This document shows, one piece after another, positions 43,475-54,225 of a stretch of DNA of 64,000 nt. The stretch covers positions 2,862,501 through 2,926,500 of the forward strand of contig JARFIW010001215.1 in the NCBI GenBank assembly GCA_036346225.1, in the 5' to 3' direction. The first letter of the stretch is position 1. Each line of letters starts with the position of its first letter. The translations under genes and the position numbers were made by a program. The notes under the pieces were generated by a model. It was not told the DNA's origin. It worked only from the letters and a program-made list of their open reading frames with translations, and made no database searches. The DNA comes from Platerodrilus igneus (Eukaryota > Arthropoda > Insecta > Coleoptera > Lycidae).

Positions 43475-43930
43475 TGAAAATCAACGCGAATTTATTAGAC
43501 ATGAAGTAGAAAATGAATTAGACAGAAATTTATTACTTATAGTTAATTTAAATGTGGAGAATAATGTAGTTAAAGTACTCATTGATACAGCAGCGGTAGC
43601 GTCGCCCGTTACGGAAGATTTTGTTAAACGAGGAAAATTAATGGAGAAGATAATACCTGTAAAAAAGTGTAACTTGGTAGCACCAAACAGTAAGAAATTT
43701 ACGGCATAAATAATATGGTAATTCTAAAGTGTGAAATAGGAAAGCTGAAATTTGAGAATGAATTTATGGTTGTACCTGGATTGAAGATGGGCGCGATATT
43801 TGGTATGGACAGATAAGCTGGGGTTAAGAATTAATGCTGAAAACAAGGAAATAAGATGCAAAGGGGAATATATTAAATGGCACGAAGAGGTGGACATTGA
43901 TGTTGAAAAATATAAATCAATTTGAGGGTG
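43475..43930 (+). pseudogene. aspartic protease pseudogene, copy B
   Basis: As copy A, but the catalytic DTG reads DTA (LIDTAAVASPVTEDF). The GCATAAATAATATGG frameshift is shared with copy A. A private five-base loss after GGTATGGAC shifts the frame again. Confidence 0.75.
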
Positions 43931-44655
43931 AATTAAATAATAGGGGGAATGCAGAAGAAGAAATTAAGTGTCCAGGTGAAATAAAAGGTAGGGTTAAGTC
44001 ATTATTAGAAAAACATTCAGAGTTGATAGGGACAGAATCCAGAATTGCTACAGGTTATGAACACAAGTTACAGGTAGCGAACACAGAACCGTTTAACACA
44101 GAATTATATCCTATTCCAGCAGAATACAGAGATAGAGTGAGAGGAGAGATTGAACAAATGTTACGAAAGGGTATCATTGAGAAATCAAGTACGCACTTTG
44201 TTAATCCGTTGCTCGTTGTCAAGAAAAGTGATAATAGCATCAGGTTATGTCTGGATGTGAGAAAAATAAATAAGCGAACTAAACCGCAATAAAATTGTCC
44301 ACCAACCATGGATAGCATCTTGGAAATAATATGTAGTAAGAAAATCTTCACAAAAATAGATTTAAAAAATTTATTTTGGCTAATTCCACTAGCGCGAGAG
44401 TCAAGGAAATATACGGGTTTTTTTGTAAAATAGCATATATACTAATTTAAAGTGGTCTCTTTTGGTTTGTCTTTGAGTACGGCTGCATTAGTGAAGGCTG
44501 TGCAAAGCATTTTGTGACCGTACGAGGAATTTTGCATCCGTTACGTGGATAATGTTTTAATATTCATCGATAACGTTGAACAACATTTTATCCATCTCGA
44601 AAGGATTTTGTTGGAGTTGAATATAGCAGGGTTAAAACTAAATCTAAAGAACAAG
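43897..44655 (+). pseudogene. reverse transcriptase pseudogene, copy B
   Basis: Nearly identical to copy A but with the intact TTTAACACAGAATT. An open frame of 131 codons (43897-44292) therefore covers ELYPIPAEYRDRVRGEIEQM, LRKGIIEKSSTHFVNPLLVV and KKSDNSIRLCLDVRKINKRT. It then shares with copy A the stop after RTKPQ, the YVDN catalytic box and the 3' deletion. Confidence 0.82.
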
Positions 44656-44976
44656 AATCGATTATCAGAATATCCTAAACCAAGGAACATACGAGCTTAG
44701 GGACATAGATCCGGAAGAGATCAGTGGCAAATTCCATAATAATTTAATTTATTTATACAAAGGATAGGGATAATTGTACAAATTGTAAGATATGTAAATA
44801 GGGGAGTAGAATTGGGACATAGGTATAAGATTAGTTAGCTATAAATAAGGGATTAAAAAGGGAATTAGTTTTAATATAATTAAACAAAAATATAAGAATT
44901 TTTTGGACCAATGGGAATTTTGACTTCACGTTGGGCGCCAAAAATGACATTGATTGAGAATTTTATATTTTAATTT
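44656..44976 (+). other. 3' internal remnant with tRNA-Lys-like end, copy B
   Basis: Same content as 40346-40665. CACGTTGGGCGCCA at 44927-44940 extends the tRNA-Lys-like match to 14 bases. Confidence 0.5.
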
Positions 44977-44986
44977 GGGAGAAAAA
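44977..44986 (+). promoter_or_regulatory. polypurine tract before LTR3
   Basis: GGGAGAAAAA directly upstream of LTR3. Confidence 0.65.
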
Positions 44987-46046
44987 TGATACTAGGGTTA
45001 TTTATGGGTATATAGTGTCATAAGGGTTTTCCTTCAACAAGGGCACGCTTCATAGCGGTTCAAATTAGAAAACTACGTAAAGCAAACTTAGAAAAATTAC
45101 ATACTTATATTTCGTGGAAGTCGTGATAGAAAAGTTTTAAAATTAAAATAATAGTGAAAATATACGAGAGAAGCTTTGCCGTTAACTGAAAAACGGCTCT
45201 GGGTAAAAATCTTAATTAGCACATCTAAATTGGTAATTAAATCTAAATTTGCAAATAAATCCGAATTTAAATATAGATTGATCTAAATTGGCATAAAAAC
45301 ATTGGTTTGCATCTACGCATAAGAGCACTAAAATGGAGGATTGTTTTAAGCATTGAATGGAAATTTGGCCAAGCGGTACTATAAAATCAACTAGTGAACT
45401 CAACTGAAAACAATCCAGAGGTACTGGTGAACAGCACGCAGCAGCAGATCTAAAAATAGGGAGAACATAAAGACACGCAAGGAAAACTACAGGTCAGAAC
45501 ATTATCTAATAGCATAAAGCATTATTTTCTTTTTTATTGAATAGTTACATTTTTTTTCTTATACCAGAATATTTATGTAAAGGGTTATCAAAAATCTTTT
45601 TATACGTGAAAATTTACGTAAAAGGGAAAGGTCATTAAACGTTCAAAGGTGTTTCCAATAGTATACGGTCTCATTTTTGCTTGCTTTTAACTGACGAAAG
45701 GGAGCTATAATTTCGGGAGATAAAGAAATTGATATCATTATTACTTTGATTCAGGGGTGTATTTTGTGGAATAGTAAATCATATTATCAAGCTGTAAAGT
45801 GTATATAATTTTTTTGTCATTATACAAATCTTGTCAATTTCGTTTTTTTCATTCAAGTAGAAAAGTGTTAGATAGAGGGGGGGGGATAAATTCTTTGTTA
45901 TCGTAACGACGTACACTCTGTGTGGATTAGACTGAACTAGTCGAGGCTAATTTAAATTTTAGGTTATTTAGAGACACCGAGCGGTGACCGGCAGCATGTT
46001 AAACGACAGTTAATGCGATTACTTAAATTACGCTTTGTTGATATAA
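44987..46046 (+). mobile_element. LTR3 of tandem gypsy array
   Basis: Starts TGATACTAGGGTTATT (a few terminal bases lost relative to LTR2). The 5' part is nearly identical to LTR2; the 3' part (after about 45.66 kb) diverges from both LTR1 and LTR2. The right end is estimated from the AATTACGCTTTGTTGATATA region. Confidence 0.8.
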
Positions 46047-46344
46047 TTGTGAAATCTTTGTCTTGTCGTGCGATGACACCATTTTTTATTGAATATAAAT
46101 CGTGCGTGCGCCTGAGCTCAAGCGGCGTCAATAATATAAACCATCCGTGCGCATTAACTATGTTATTTTATTTTATTATTTTGTCGTGCTGAACGTACAT
46201 TGTTCATGATTAACTGATTGTTCCCAAAGATTATGTAGATTAAGGAACAGAAACTGTCTCCAATATATATTTATTTTCACTTGAGTTACTTACTGGCATC
46301 ATTTAATGATTCAATAGTTTGTGACAAGGCATTATTTTAGTAAT
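46047..46344. other. unassigned spacer
   Basis: No gene or repeat recognised. Confidence 0.5.
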
Positions 46345-47090
46345 GGTATGTATGTATGAATATTCTTTATTTTGAACTATACTTAGGCCATTGACCCATC
46401 CTAGCTTGCACGTTCTAAGTTAGATAAAAAAAGAAAATAAACGTTTAAGAAAAACAAAATAAATTAAAGTTCATTTTGGTTTTAGGTGGTCTTTCTCTTC
46501 GGACTCGCCTTTACCTTCGGTGACGTCTTAAAAATGATCCAGAGCAGGGGGGGAGCTTCGTATGGTCCGATGCAATGTCAGCTTGTTGTTTTCGTGTAGG
46601 ATCGCAGGTTAGATGGGTTAAGGTGGGGGTATAAGAGGTTTGGTATTCAAAATTTCTTGAAGGAAGGCATGTACATGAAGGGGAAAGTTAGTGATTAGGA
46701 ATTTAAGATCGGGTAGTGGGGACAATAGGTTGAGTTGAATGGTTTGTTTGAAGGTGTTTCGGATAGGAGTAAGGGCGGGACAATAGTATAGTAGATGTTC
46801 TGGGGTTTCGGGGGAATCAAGATTGCATGGACATAGAGGAGAGGGTATTAGGTGGAAGGAGTATAGTTTGGATCGGAATTTTCCATGACCAGTTAGGAAT
46901 TGAATAGTTGTACGGCTGGAGTTTTGTATGTGAATAGGGATGTTGGTAATGGTAGAAAATATTTGGTGGGTGTATCTGCCGGTATCGGACTAGGACCATG
47001 ATTCTTGCCAGGAGTGAAGGAGGGAGTTGTAGATACGGGTCTTAAGGTCGAAAGTAGGAATTGCACGGTACCTACGTATCTGGGGATAGT
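46345..47090 (-). pseudogene. LINE C-terminal fragment
   Basis: Minus-strand reading: RAIPTFDLKTRIYNSLLHSW, then TTIQFLTGHGKFRSKLYSF, PSPLCPCNLDSPETPEHLLY then YCP. The C-x-C, H and C residues form the zinc motif near the end of LINE ORF2 proteins. A closely related tail lies on the plus strand at 55.74-56.16 kb (FLTSHGKFRSKLHSF), so both are copies of one family. The 3' end carries AATAAAGAATATTCATACAT, a CATA-rich tail. The copy is 5'-truncated, the usual outcome of incomplete reverse transcription. Confidence 0.7.
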
Positions 47091-47610
47091 GTTTCATTAT
47101 GGAGGTGGATCGGACGAAAAAATTTTAGATTACGGGTTTGCACGAAATATGGTATCTCGGCATATAAGTACCGGCACTTATTTGGTATTTTTGGTAGTGC
47201 GAGGTACTTAGGTGGTTGCCTGGGGGCAAATTCACCTGGCGCCCGCCTTATTTTATTTTTTGGTGTATAGCAACTTTTAGGACCCACTCCGTCTCCACTG
47301 TAGCTGGTCGGTAACCCACCTACTTGTCAACTTGGGCCGTAGGTAGCGACACGTAGTTATTCAAATTATACTGGTAAATTGTATGTCGCAATTTAATACA
47401 TCAATTGAATGTCAAACTTAAAATTTTTGTTATTTTGAGAACGATCCTAGGTCATGGATCGAAACGTAAATAAAGACGATTTTAACAACTATGAGTAGTT
47501 TAATTTCCAAAGAAGATTAAGAAAAATACAAAACAAACCACAACAAACATACGGGGGTTATTTAAATGGTTCTCTAACCCGAATTAATGCAACGATTCCG
47601 TTTAACTATT
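47091..47610. other. unassigned spacer
   Basis: Contains a plus-strand frame (47061-47270) overlapping the LINE edge and otherwise nothing recognised. Confidence 0.5.
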
Positions 47611-47889
47611 AGAGATACTCGACGAGCTTGGTTAATCCTGGCCCTCTCAGGGCGCGTCTGGTAGTCAGCGTTAACCTTGAGGTTTTTGCTATCTTGTGTG
47701 TATCGTTATTTATCGGCGTATTTTCTAGGTGTTTGTTTTGCCGCTTACTGGTCTGCGTCTTGTGTTGTGTTCTAGTTGTTTTTTTATTTTGCTAACTAGT
47801 TACGGTCTATTGTGCTTTTGTCTGATGTTATGTTACACATCTAGTAGTCGGCGTGGGCGTTTTTTGTATGTTTCTTGCTTGCCTTGTAG

Positions 47890-48560
47890 AGGTGAGACGC
47901 CTCGTATGGATGGGTGTGGTAAGTCGTCTATTGTTTGGTATGTTTTTATGGCGTTTGTTCTACAGTATTCCTGTACTGTGGGAATGTTTAAGTCGTTTCG
48001 TATTGTGTCGTTTCTGACGAACCACCGTGCGTCGGTAATTAGTCGAAGGATGGTATTTTGAAATGCCTCTAGGTGTCGTACGTTTGTCTTCGTTAGGTAT
48101 GTCAGCCATGCTGTGAGGCGTCAGTGATGATCGGTCTGATGTGCGTTTTGTATATTCTGGTCCGTGTTTTTGTCGGTAGCTTGTTGTTAAAGATCAGCAT
48201 CGAATCTAAGTAGCCTTTGATTTGTCTTGCTTTTTTGAGTGTCTCGCCTATGTGTTTTTGAAAGCAGAGGTTTCTGTCAATAGTGACTCCGAGTTATCGG
48301 ATGGTGCTCTTCCACGGGAGTTGCTGCCCTTCAAACGTTGGCGGAGAGTTTCGGTGTAGTTGGTGTCGTGAGAATAGTATGGTTTTGGTTTTGTCCACAT
48401 TGATTTGGATTCTCCATCTTCCCAACCAGTCGGGTAGGATGCCCAGTTGGCGTTGTAGTCTTTGTGTGTCGTACTTGTAGTTTTCGTTCTGTGAGGTAGC
48501 AGTCGAGTAGCTGTATGTATTGTAGTGGTACTTGGTGTATGGTCGCTAGTTTGTACAGAA
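47890..48560 (-). pseudogene. Jockey-like reverse transcriptase, 3' part
   Basis: After the insertion the frame resumes with LLYKLATIHQVPLQYIQLLD then CYLTERKLQVRH. It jumps directly to WRIQINVDKTKTILFSRHQL, skipping the block that should contain the F/YADD active site. Then come LGVTIDRNLCFQKHI and, in the original frame, HLEAFQNTILRLITDARWFV followed by RNDTIRNDLNIPTVQEY, the characteristic Jockey-clade C-terminal block. Confidence 0.78.
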
Positions 48561-48571
48561 GTACTGTTCCG

Positions 48572-49073
48572 TTTATATTGAAAATAATTAAAGTTAAATT
48601 TTATTTTCTATTGAGTTTGTTGATTATTTACGTTCGCCTCGGTATATTTAAATTTTTTAGAGTAAATTTCCATGTTTACTACAAGTACACGCCAACAAGT
48701 GCCGCGAGTGATAAAACTCTGTGTTATTCCGCATGTGCAAGAACAGTATTGACTGGAAAATTCACGAAGCAAGAGAGAATCGATTTGTCGTTCGAACTAG
48801 CCGCATCGCTGTTTTACACGTTCTACGTAAAATTCCTAATTATGAACCGCTTTTCTTTAGAACCGCTATCGTCATAAATGTGCTTCGCTACACTCGCAAA
48901 AGCAGTGTAGATGTTACATCGTTTTTTCATTGGCACGGCTTCGTAATCAACAGGTGAGTGTTTTTAGTAAACGCTTGAACTGATTAAAAACATTAATTAT
49001 ATGTTGTTTGTTAAATTATCACTTAATTTTATATACAGTCCATTTTTATTTCCTAGTTAGCTATCGTAGTTTT
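48572..49073 (+). mobile_element. 0.5 kb insertion in the Jockey-like reverse transcriptase
   Basis: The reverse-transcriptase reading VKCG-TVLLYKL is interrupted. GTTCCG (48566-48571) and GTTACCG (49074-49080) flank the insert as an imperfect target duplication. The insert has an exon-like stretch on the plus strand, 48661-48953, between TTAAATTTTTTAG and CAG|GTGAGTG, with overlapping frames of 78-120 codons. No terminal inverted repeat or transposase. Origin unknown. Confidence 0.55.
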
Positions 49074-49573
49074 GTTACCGCATTTCACGAGTACTCTGTC
49101 CCATATCTTGTCGAATGTGCTTTGTATGTCCAAAGATACTGCTGTCGTGACGTGTGCTTTGCTGTAGTTCTCTGCAATGTGGTCTATGACGTGTATAACT
49201 TGTAGTGTGGTCGAATGATTTTCTCTGAAGCCAAATTGTTTTAGTAGTATCGTTCGAATATCTTTGATATCGCGCTGAGAAGCGATATCGGTCGGTAGTG
49301 TGACGGATTTGTCCTTGTTTTTCTGGTTTTTGGGATCATTACTGTAATTGCGGTCTTCCATGCTGTGGGGTAATGTCCTTGTAGGAGTATGCCGTTGAAT
49401 AGTCTCGTGATGTATGCTAGTGTGCATTTTCTGATATTTTTGAGTGCTTGGTTTGTGATGTTGTCTTTCCCGGGTGCTTTTCTGTTTCTGTTACTGAGAA
49501 TTGTTCCTTTTGTGTTTTTTGGTGTTATACATGGTATATGGTCTTCTCGATGCATTTGTAGTAGTTCGTCCAT
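49053..49573 (-). pseudogene. Jockey-like reverse transcriptase, 5' part
   Basis: Overlapping frames with NRNRKAPGKDNITNQALKNI, GHYPTAWKTAITVMIPKTRK then HYRPISLLSAISKIFERYY, and KQFGFRENHSTTLQVIHVID then AVSLDIQSTFDKIWDRVL. The block-A Asp is present (SLDIQSTFD). One frameshift separates the two frames, and the right-hand end is cut by the insertion. Confidence 0.85.
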
Positions 49574-49889
49574 AGTTTCGTTTACTTGTGTTTCATGTTG
49601 CTGGTGTGTTGTTGGGTTCAGTGGGTATGTTTCTTGTAGTGTTGTGGCGAATATGTTTGCCTTTTCACAGGCGTTGTAGATTTTTCCGTCTAGTCCGTCT
49701 AGTGATGTATTGGTTAGTTGGTGTTTCCTTATGCGTCCTCAGTTAAGTCGGTTATAAGTTCCCTTCAGTCTGGATAACATTGTTGGTATGTTCCGTCCAC
49801 TGTTGCGTACTGTGTTGGTCTAGTAGAGTTTTGAATGCAACTTGTGTTGCGTTTAGTTGGGATTTGATGGCTGGGTGCCTCGATACCTG

Positions 49890-50815
49890 TTATCTCCGGA
49901 CTAACTTCCTTTTCTGTTTGATGATGTCGCGAAGGTAGTCAGAAAGTCGTGGTCTGTTAGTATTACGGATTCTTGGGATAGTGCTGTGATTTAGTGCTTC
50001 TTGTAGTGTATTGATGATGTATTCTGTGGCTGCGTCGATTTGTTCGTGGGTATCGACAGTCAGGTTTCCGGATGTTATTTTGTGTTGTAAGTACTCTTTG
50101 AACTTCCTCCAGTTTGTTGATGTCACGGTGTTAGTCGTCTCTTGTGTGTGTGGCGTTGTGTGAATCGTAGTTATTATCGGTAGACAGTCGGAGCTCAAGT
50201 CTTATATGACTTCTGTCATGAAGTTGTACGGCATATTTTTGACCAGTGTTATGTGTAGTCGTCAGGCTGATGATCAGGGTTTGGAGGTATTCTCGTTGGT
50301 GTGACTGGTCCAGTGATGTCGAAATCTTTACCCAATGAGTGAGTGTAGAGCCTCAGTGCGTCGCGATTGTTTATTCTGGAACCCCATGTAGTGTGTTTGG
50401 CGTTTAAGTCGCTCGTGATTATTGTAGCGATGTTTCCTCGTGTTAGCTTGTCAATGTCTTGCGTAGATAGTGCTCTGCGTGGACTACGGAATACTGAGAT
50501 GATTCTCAGTAGTCCTCCGTCTGCGTTGATTTTCACGCCTGCAGCATCTAACTGCGTTTGCGGAAGGTCTAGTGCGTGATGTGTAATTCGTCTGTGAACA
50601 AGTACGGCTACTCCTCCATTTGATACGTGTCCTGGTTCGATAATCTTGTCTTTTCTGTGAGTTGTGTGCGTAGTTGCGGTTTAATTTCGTTTCTCCGAGT
50701 AGTGTACTGTCGGAGTCGAATTCGGTGAGGAAGTGTCGTAGTTCAGTTAGTTTGTTTTTGATTTCGTTGGCGTTCCAAGAGAGTAGTTGCAGTTGTCGTC
50801 GTGTTCGTTGCTAAT
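49890..50815 (-). pseudogene. Jockey-like endonuclease and linker
   Basis: Starts LQLLSWNANEIKNKLTELRH (the N-A/G-N motif of the endonuclease fold). 50249-50536 follows with LLRIISVFRSPRRALS and TIITSDLNAKHTTWGSR, the catalytic D-x-N-A-K-H block. 49890-50198 contains SSDCLPIITTIH, the SD motif with Cys where His is expected. Frame changes separate these pieces. Confidence 0.75.
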
Positions 50816-51086
50816 CCATTAAGCGCCGTGAAGATGTCGCACAGTACCTTTAGGAAAAGCGAAATAACAGGTTCTCCAGCCATGTAGGTCGATATGAGTC
50901 TTTGCGTCCATTGTAGTGCTTTGTTTAGTAGTTTGTTGATACTGCTTTCTTGGTTGGTGTTTGTAGAGGGCGTGACTACTTCAGGTGCTGAAGTAGCTAG
51001 AATAGTCCTTTCAGTGGGGTGTGGTTTTGTTGTAGGGGTTGTGGTGGTAGTCGGTGTCGTCTTTTTGTCGACTTCTTTTTAGTGAA

Positions 51087-52296
51087 TCATCTGCGCCTTT
51101 TTTCCCCCCGTTTTTCGGGAGCGGAGTCCATGCTTACGTCGTTGAAACTGCCGGTTTCTGGTGGACAGTGCGTGCTGGAAGTGGTTGCAGTAACCGCTTC
51201 TGTCTGTTTTGTCGTTGCTTCCGGTGGAGTCTTACGTGAACGTATTTTCTTGTTACGGTCAACTCTAGTCCAGCCCTCCTCTTCGTCTGCGTCGGAGCTG
51301 TCTGATGTGTTTTGTGTCAGTATAGGTGCTGGTAGTTGGTGTGTCTTCTTTTTCAGTTCCAGTAGTTGTCGGTAAGCTGGACAGTTTCTGTAATTTGCTG
51401 AGTGCGGTCCTCTACAGTTTGCACATGTTGGTGTCGTTTCGCGTTTCTTGATGCATTCAGAGGCGTAATGTTCTTTACTGCACTTAATGCATCGCGGTCT
51501 GTATCCACAGTTTAAACTTGAATGTTCGTAGCATTGAGGCATCGCCACCCTCGATTGAAAGGCAGCAACCCTAACGCCGTGACAGTATAAAAGTTCACGT
51601 ATGTCGTAGATAGTGTGTGATGTCGGTACGTTCTTCAGTATTACTAGGAATGTGATATGGTATTGCTTGTCCTTGGATTGTAATTTAGATACGTGTTCGA
51701 TCTTGAAGTTCTTGTCCAGTAGTTCGTTGGTGTCGTCCTCTGGTGTGATGTGGTGTGATGTGATTACAACCTTGAGTTGTCGTTTATATTTAAGTCCGTA
51801 GGTGTGAAATTCTATTGCATGTCTTTTCAGGTAGTCCTGAACGAATCTGAACTCGTCTGCGTCGGCTGCATGTAGTTGTGCACCTAGTCCTGTTGCTCGA
51901 ATGTTGTCTCGTTTCGTTATACGTTTCAACTCTTTGGCGTGTCTGATTAAAGTACTGTTGTAATGTTGATATGATGATGGGCGGGATTCTGTTGCACATT
52001 CATGTCAGTCTTGTCCGTGTTTGTAAGATTTCTAGTCGTAGGTCATGTAGCGCTTGTGGATGGTGAATTGGAGGTCACTGTGGCGTAGGATAATGGCATC
52101 TTCGTCGGCTCAGCGGATGGTACTTCAGGCACGATCGTGATTTGTTTTTCGGTGGTGTGGTCGGCTGTCTTGCTTACCCGTTTTGTTGCTGTCTGTGTCG
52201 GAGTGCTGTTCTTCTCGTAGTCTACGTGCGTTGGTCAATTCAGCGATCAGTGTCTGTATACGTCACCGAAGCACGCTTCGGGTTCGTCGTATCCAT
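51087..52296 (-). pseudogene. ORF1 (Gag-like) of the Jockey-like LINE
   Basis: Likely start at the ATG at 52296 (MDTTNPKRASVTYTDTDR), soon broken by a stop. The best part is 280 codons open at 51929-51087. Its C-terminal half has zinc-knuckle blocks: CYEHSSLNCGYRPRC, CIKCSKEHYASEC and CANCRGPHSANYRNC. The region before them (HIEFHTYGLKYKRQLKVVI-like, LKNVPTSHTIYDIRELL) fits the RNA-recognition-type fold of Jockey ORF1. The protein would bind element RNA. A charged tail ends PEKRGEKRRR. This is the longest transposon frame in the window that remains open. Confidence 0.82.
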
Positions 52297-52330
52297 TGCC
52301 CTGAGAAGAGCTATGTTTTAATTCTTATAA

Positions 52331-53232
52331 AGTATAATTCTTATAAATTTTATACTAAAAAGTACAATAATTCGCCTTAGCCTAAACTAAGTTGTAATTT
52401 GAGGAGAGCTCGTAGATGGATGCGTTCTGTTCAAATTACAGCAGACGAATAGATACTCAAAACGTACAGGAGTTATTAGGTTCAAACTTAAATAGTGGTT
52501 TTTCAAATAACCGCTGGATAGAATAAAAAATAATAGCAATTAACATTAGTATCTTCACACTCTACGGCCTTTACATATAGTAAAGAATGTCTCCTTGATG
52601 ACACGATTTATCAGAAATTTTTTAGTTTTTAGTTATTTAGATATTCGATTACGTATATTTTTTTCTTTGATAAGCAATTGATAGATATACAAAGTGATCT
52701 ACATGATGATAAAGTCCGGCAAAATTGGCATCTAGATAAAAGTTATAGAATTTATGTTATTTGACAATGCATAACATTGCATTTAAAAGTGCAGGTATTG
52801 TAGAATAATCTAGAGTTATAACTTTTACCAGCATATGAAGGGTTATTATAACCTTCCATCCACAATACCATACATTCAGCAGAATAAAATATAAGTATAA
52901 TTATAAGTCGTTGCACTAGTAAGCGTTAAATCAATGTTCTCGCGTGATTACTATTCCATTGATAAAATTCTATAATTACATACGTTTTTTTCTGAAATGT
53001 AACTGTAATACATGCCCTTTGGTGTCGCCTCTTTCGAAATATTATTTGTGGACGTGCTGTGATTTAATTTACCGTACGATAGGGTAACTTTAGAACTGGG
53101 TGAATACCTTTGGGACAGTGGATAAATTTTAGTTTGCAGGGAGTTCGTGGTGGATACACCGTTGATTCAGTCTGCAAACACATGCTATGTGTAGGCATGT
53201 ACTGTGCCACTACCTGGAAAACCTCACGCATG
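52331..53232. other. AT-rich spacer, nothing recognised
   Basis: No coding frame. GGGTAACTTTAGAACTGGG near 53083 weakly resembles the end of the pogo-like element at 56706. Confidence 0.55.
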
Positions 53233-53275
53233 CGCACACTAGTGACCATAACCTTTCACAATTCTTCCGAACCTA

Positions 53276-53586
53276 CCCGCTAGATCTTTTGTCAAATCCG
53301 ATACTTTCAAGACCTTCAAAACCGACTGGACAAAATTTCTCGAAACCCTAACTACCCTACTACCAGATTTCCCACACTCACAATATAACGATCTTAACGT
53401 AAACGAACTCACGCAACTAATCACAACAAACTTTCTAACTGCCGCACAAACTACCATACCCAAGACAACACCCACACAACGATCGACACCCTGGTAGATC
53501 CCTAACTGACAGCCAAACGACGTTTCCTAGCACACCAACGACACCAACTACAACAAGCACGCCGCAATTACAACAGCCTTGATAAC
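53276..53586 (+). pseudogene. endonuclease-RT linker of the plus-strand LINE
   Basis: A frame reading SFVKSDTFKTFKTDWTKFLE, TLTTLLPDFPHSQYNDLNVN and ELTQLITTNFLTAAQTTIP, then KRRFLAHQRHQLQQARRNYN after a frame change. W-x-x-F and the Ala-x-x-T-I-P-K block before WW-x-P are typical of the linker in I/R1/Jockey-type ORF2. Confidence 0.7.
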
Positions 53587-54219
53587 TGTTACATGCCAAA
53601 AATCGGCTATGTAAACATTTCTGATTTTAGTTTTAAATATGTGACTGAAATCGCGTCAATAATTTAAAAAATTGACTTGTGCGTACATTTCCGTCACTTT
53701 AGACAGTTGCGTTGGCGCCACAGAATGCGCAGACGTGGAGTGTGGAAGGAAGTGCATGTTTTTCCGACACGATGGGACTGGTCAACCAAACGTCGAACAG
53801 TGAGGTTGATCTGTGTCGTCTTTTTATCTTGTCTTTTTTTTTAGATATGTAGGTTTCCTGTATCGCACCTTTATCGCTCCCTATCTTGTTCCTAGCGTAT
53901 CGCTACAACAAACAAGAAGAAAGACAAACCATTTTGGTTTTGACGAGGGCAAACGCCGAGCCACGCACAATCAACGCCGAGATCTGCCACCATGATAGCT
54001 GCAATGTTGTGAAGAGCTCCACATTTTACGTGAGTACATTTTATCTTTTTCTTTGTATGTGATACAAATTTGAGACGCAAAAATGACGTAATACCTTGTT
54101 GCGCAATATTATGTACGTGTTTATTATGTTGCCAACTGTCGTAGTGGCTCTTATCAATTATGCGTGAGACTTTAACAGTATACCTTAGACTAGGATAGTC
54201 GCGAGAGTGTAACATAACA
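53587..54219 (+). mobile_element. 0.63 kb insertion with short inverted termini
   Basis: Target duplication GA(T/C)AAC at 53581-53586 and 54220-54225. The left end TGTTACATG and right end GTGTAACATAACA form a short imperfect inverted repeat. An exon-like stretch 53845-54029 lies between TTTTTTTTTAG and AC|GTGAGTAC. No transposase; possibly a non-autonomous DNA element. Confidence 0.55.
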
Positions 54220-54225
54220 GACAAC

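Larger units (their letters stand above)
47611..52330 (-). mobile_element. Jockey-like LINE, minus strand
   Basis: ORF1 with zinc knuckles, endonuclease, reverse transcriptase and a Jockey-type C-terminus follow in order on the minus strand. It is interrupted by a 0.5 kb insertion at 48572-49073 and has lost the catalytic YADD segment. The coding strand is C/A-rich, so the plus strand looks G/T-rich with many long antisense frames. Confidence 0.8.

Noticed and set aside
36318..46046. Two independent insertions of the same LTR element side by side
   Set aside because: The shared single middle LTR, shared disabling mutations and the recombinant pattern of LTR2 fit a tandem duplication better.
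50894..51375. Long plus-strand frames over the Jockey-like ORF1
   Set aside because: Antisense shadows; the zinc-knuckle protein is on the minus strand and explains the composition.
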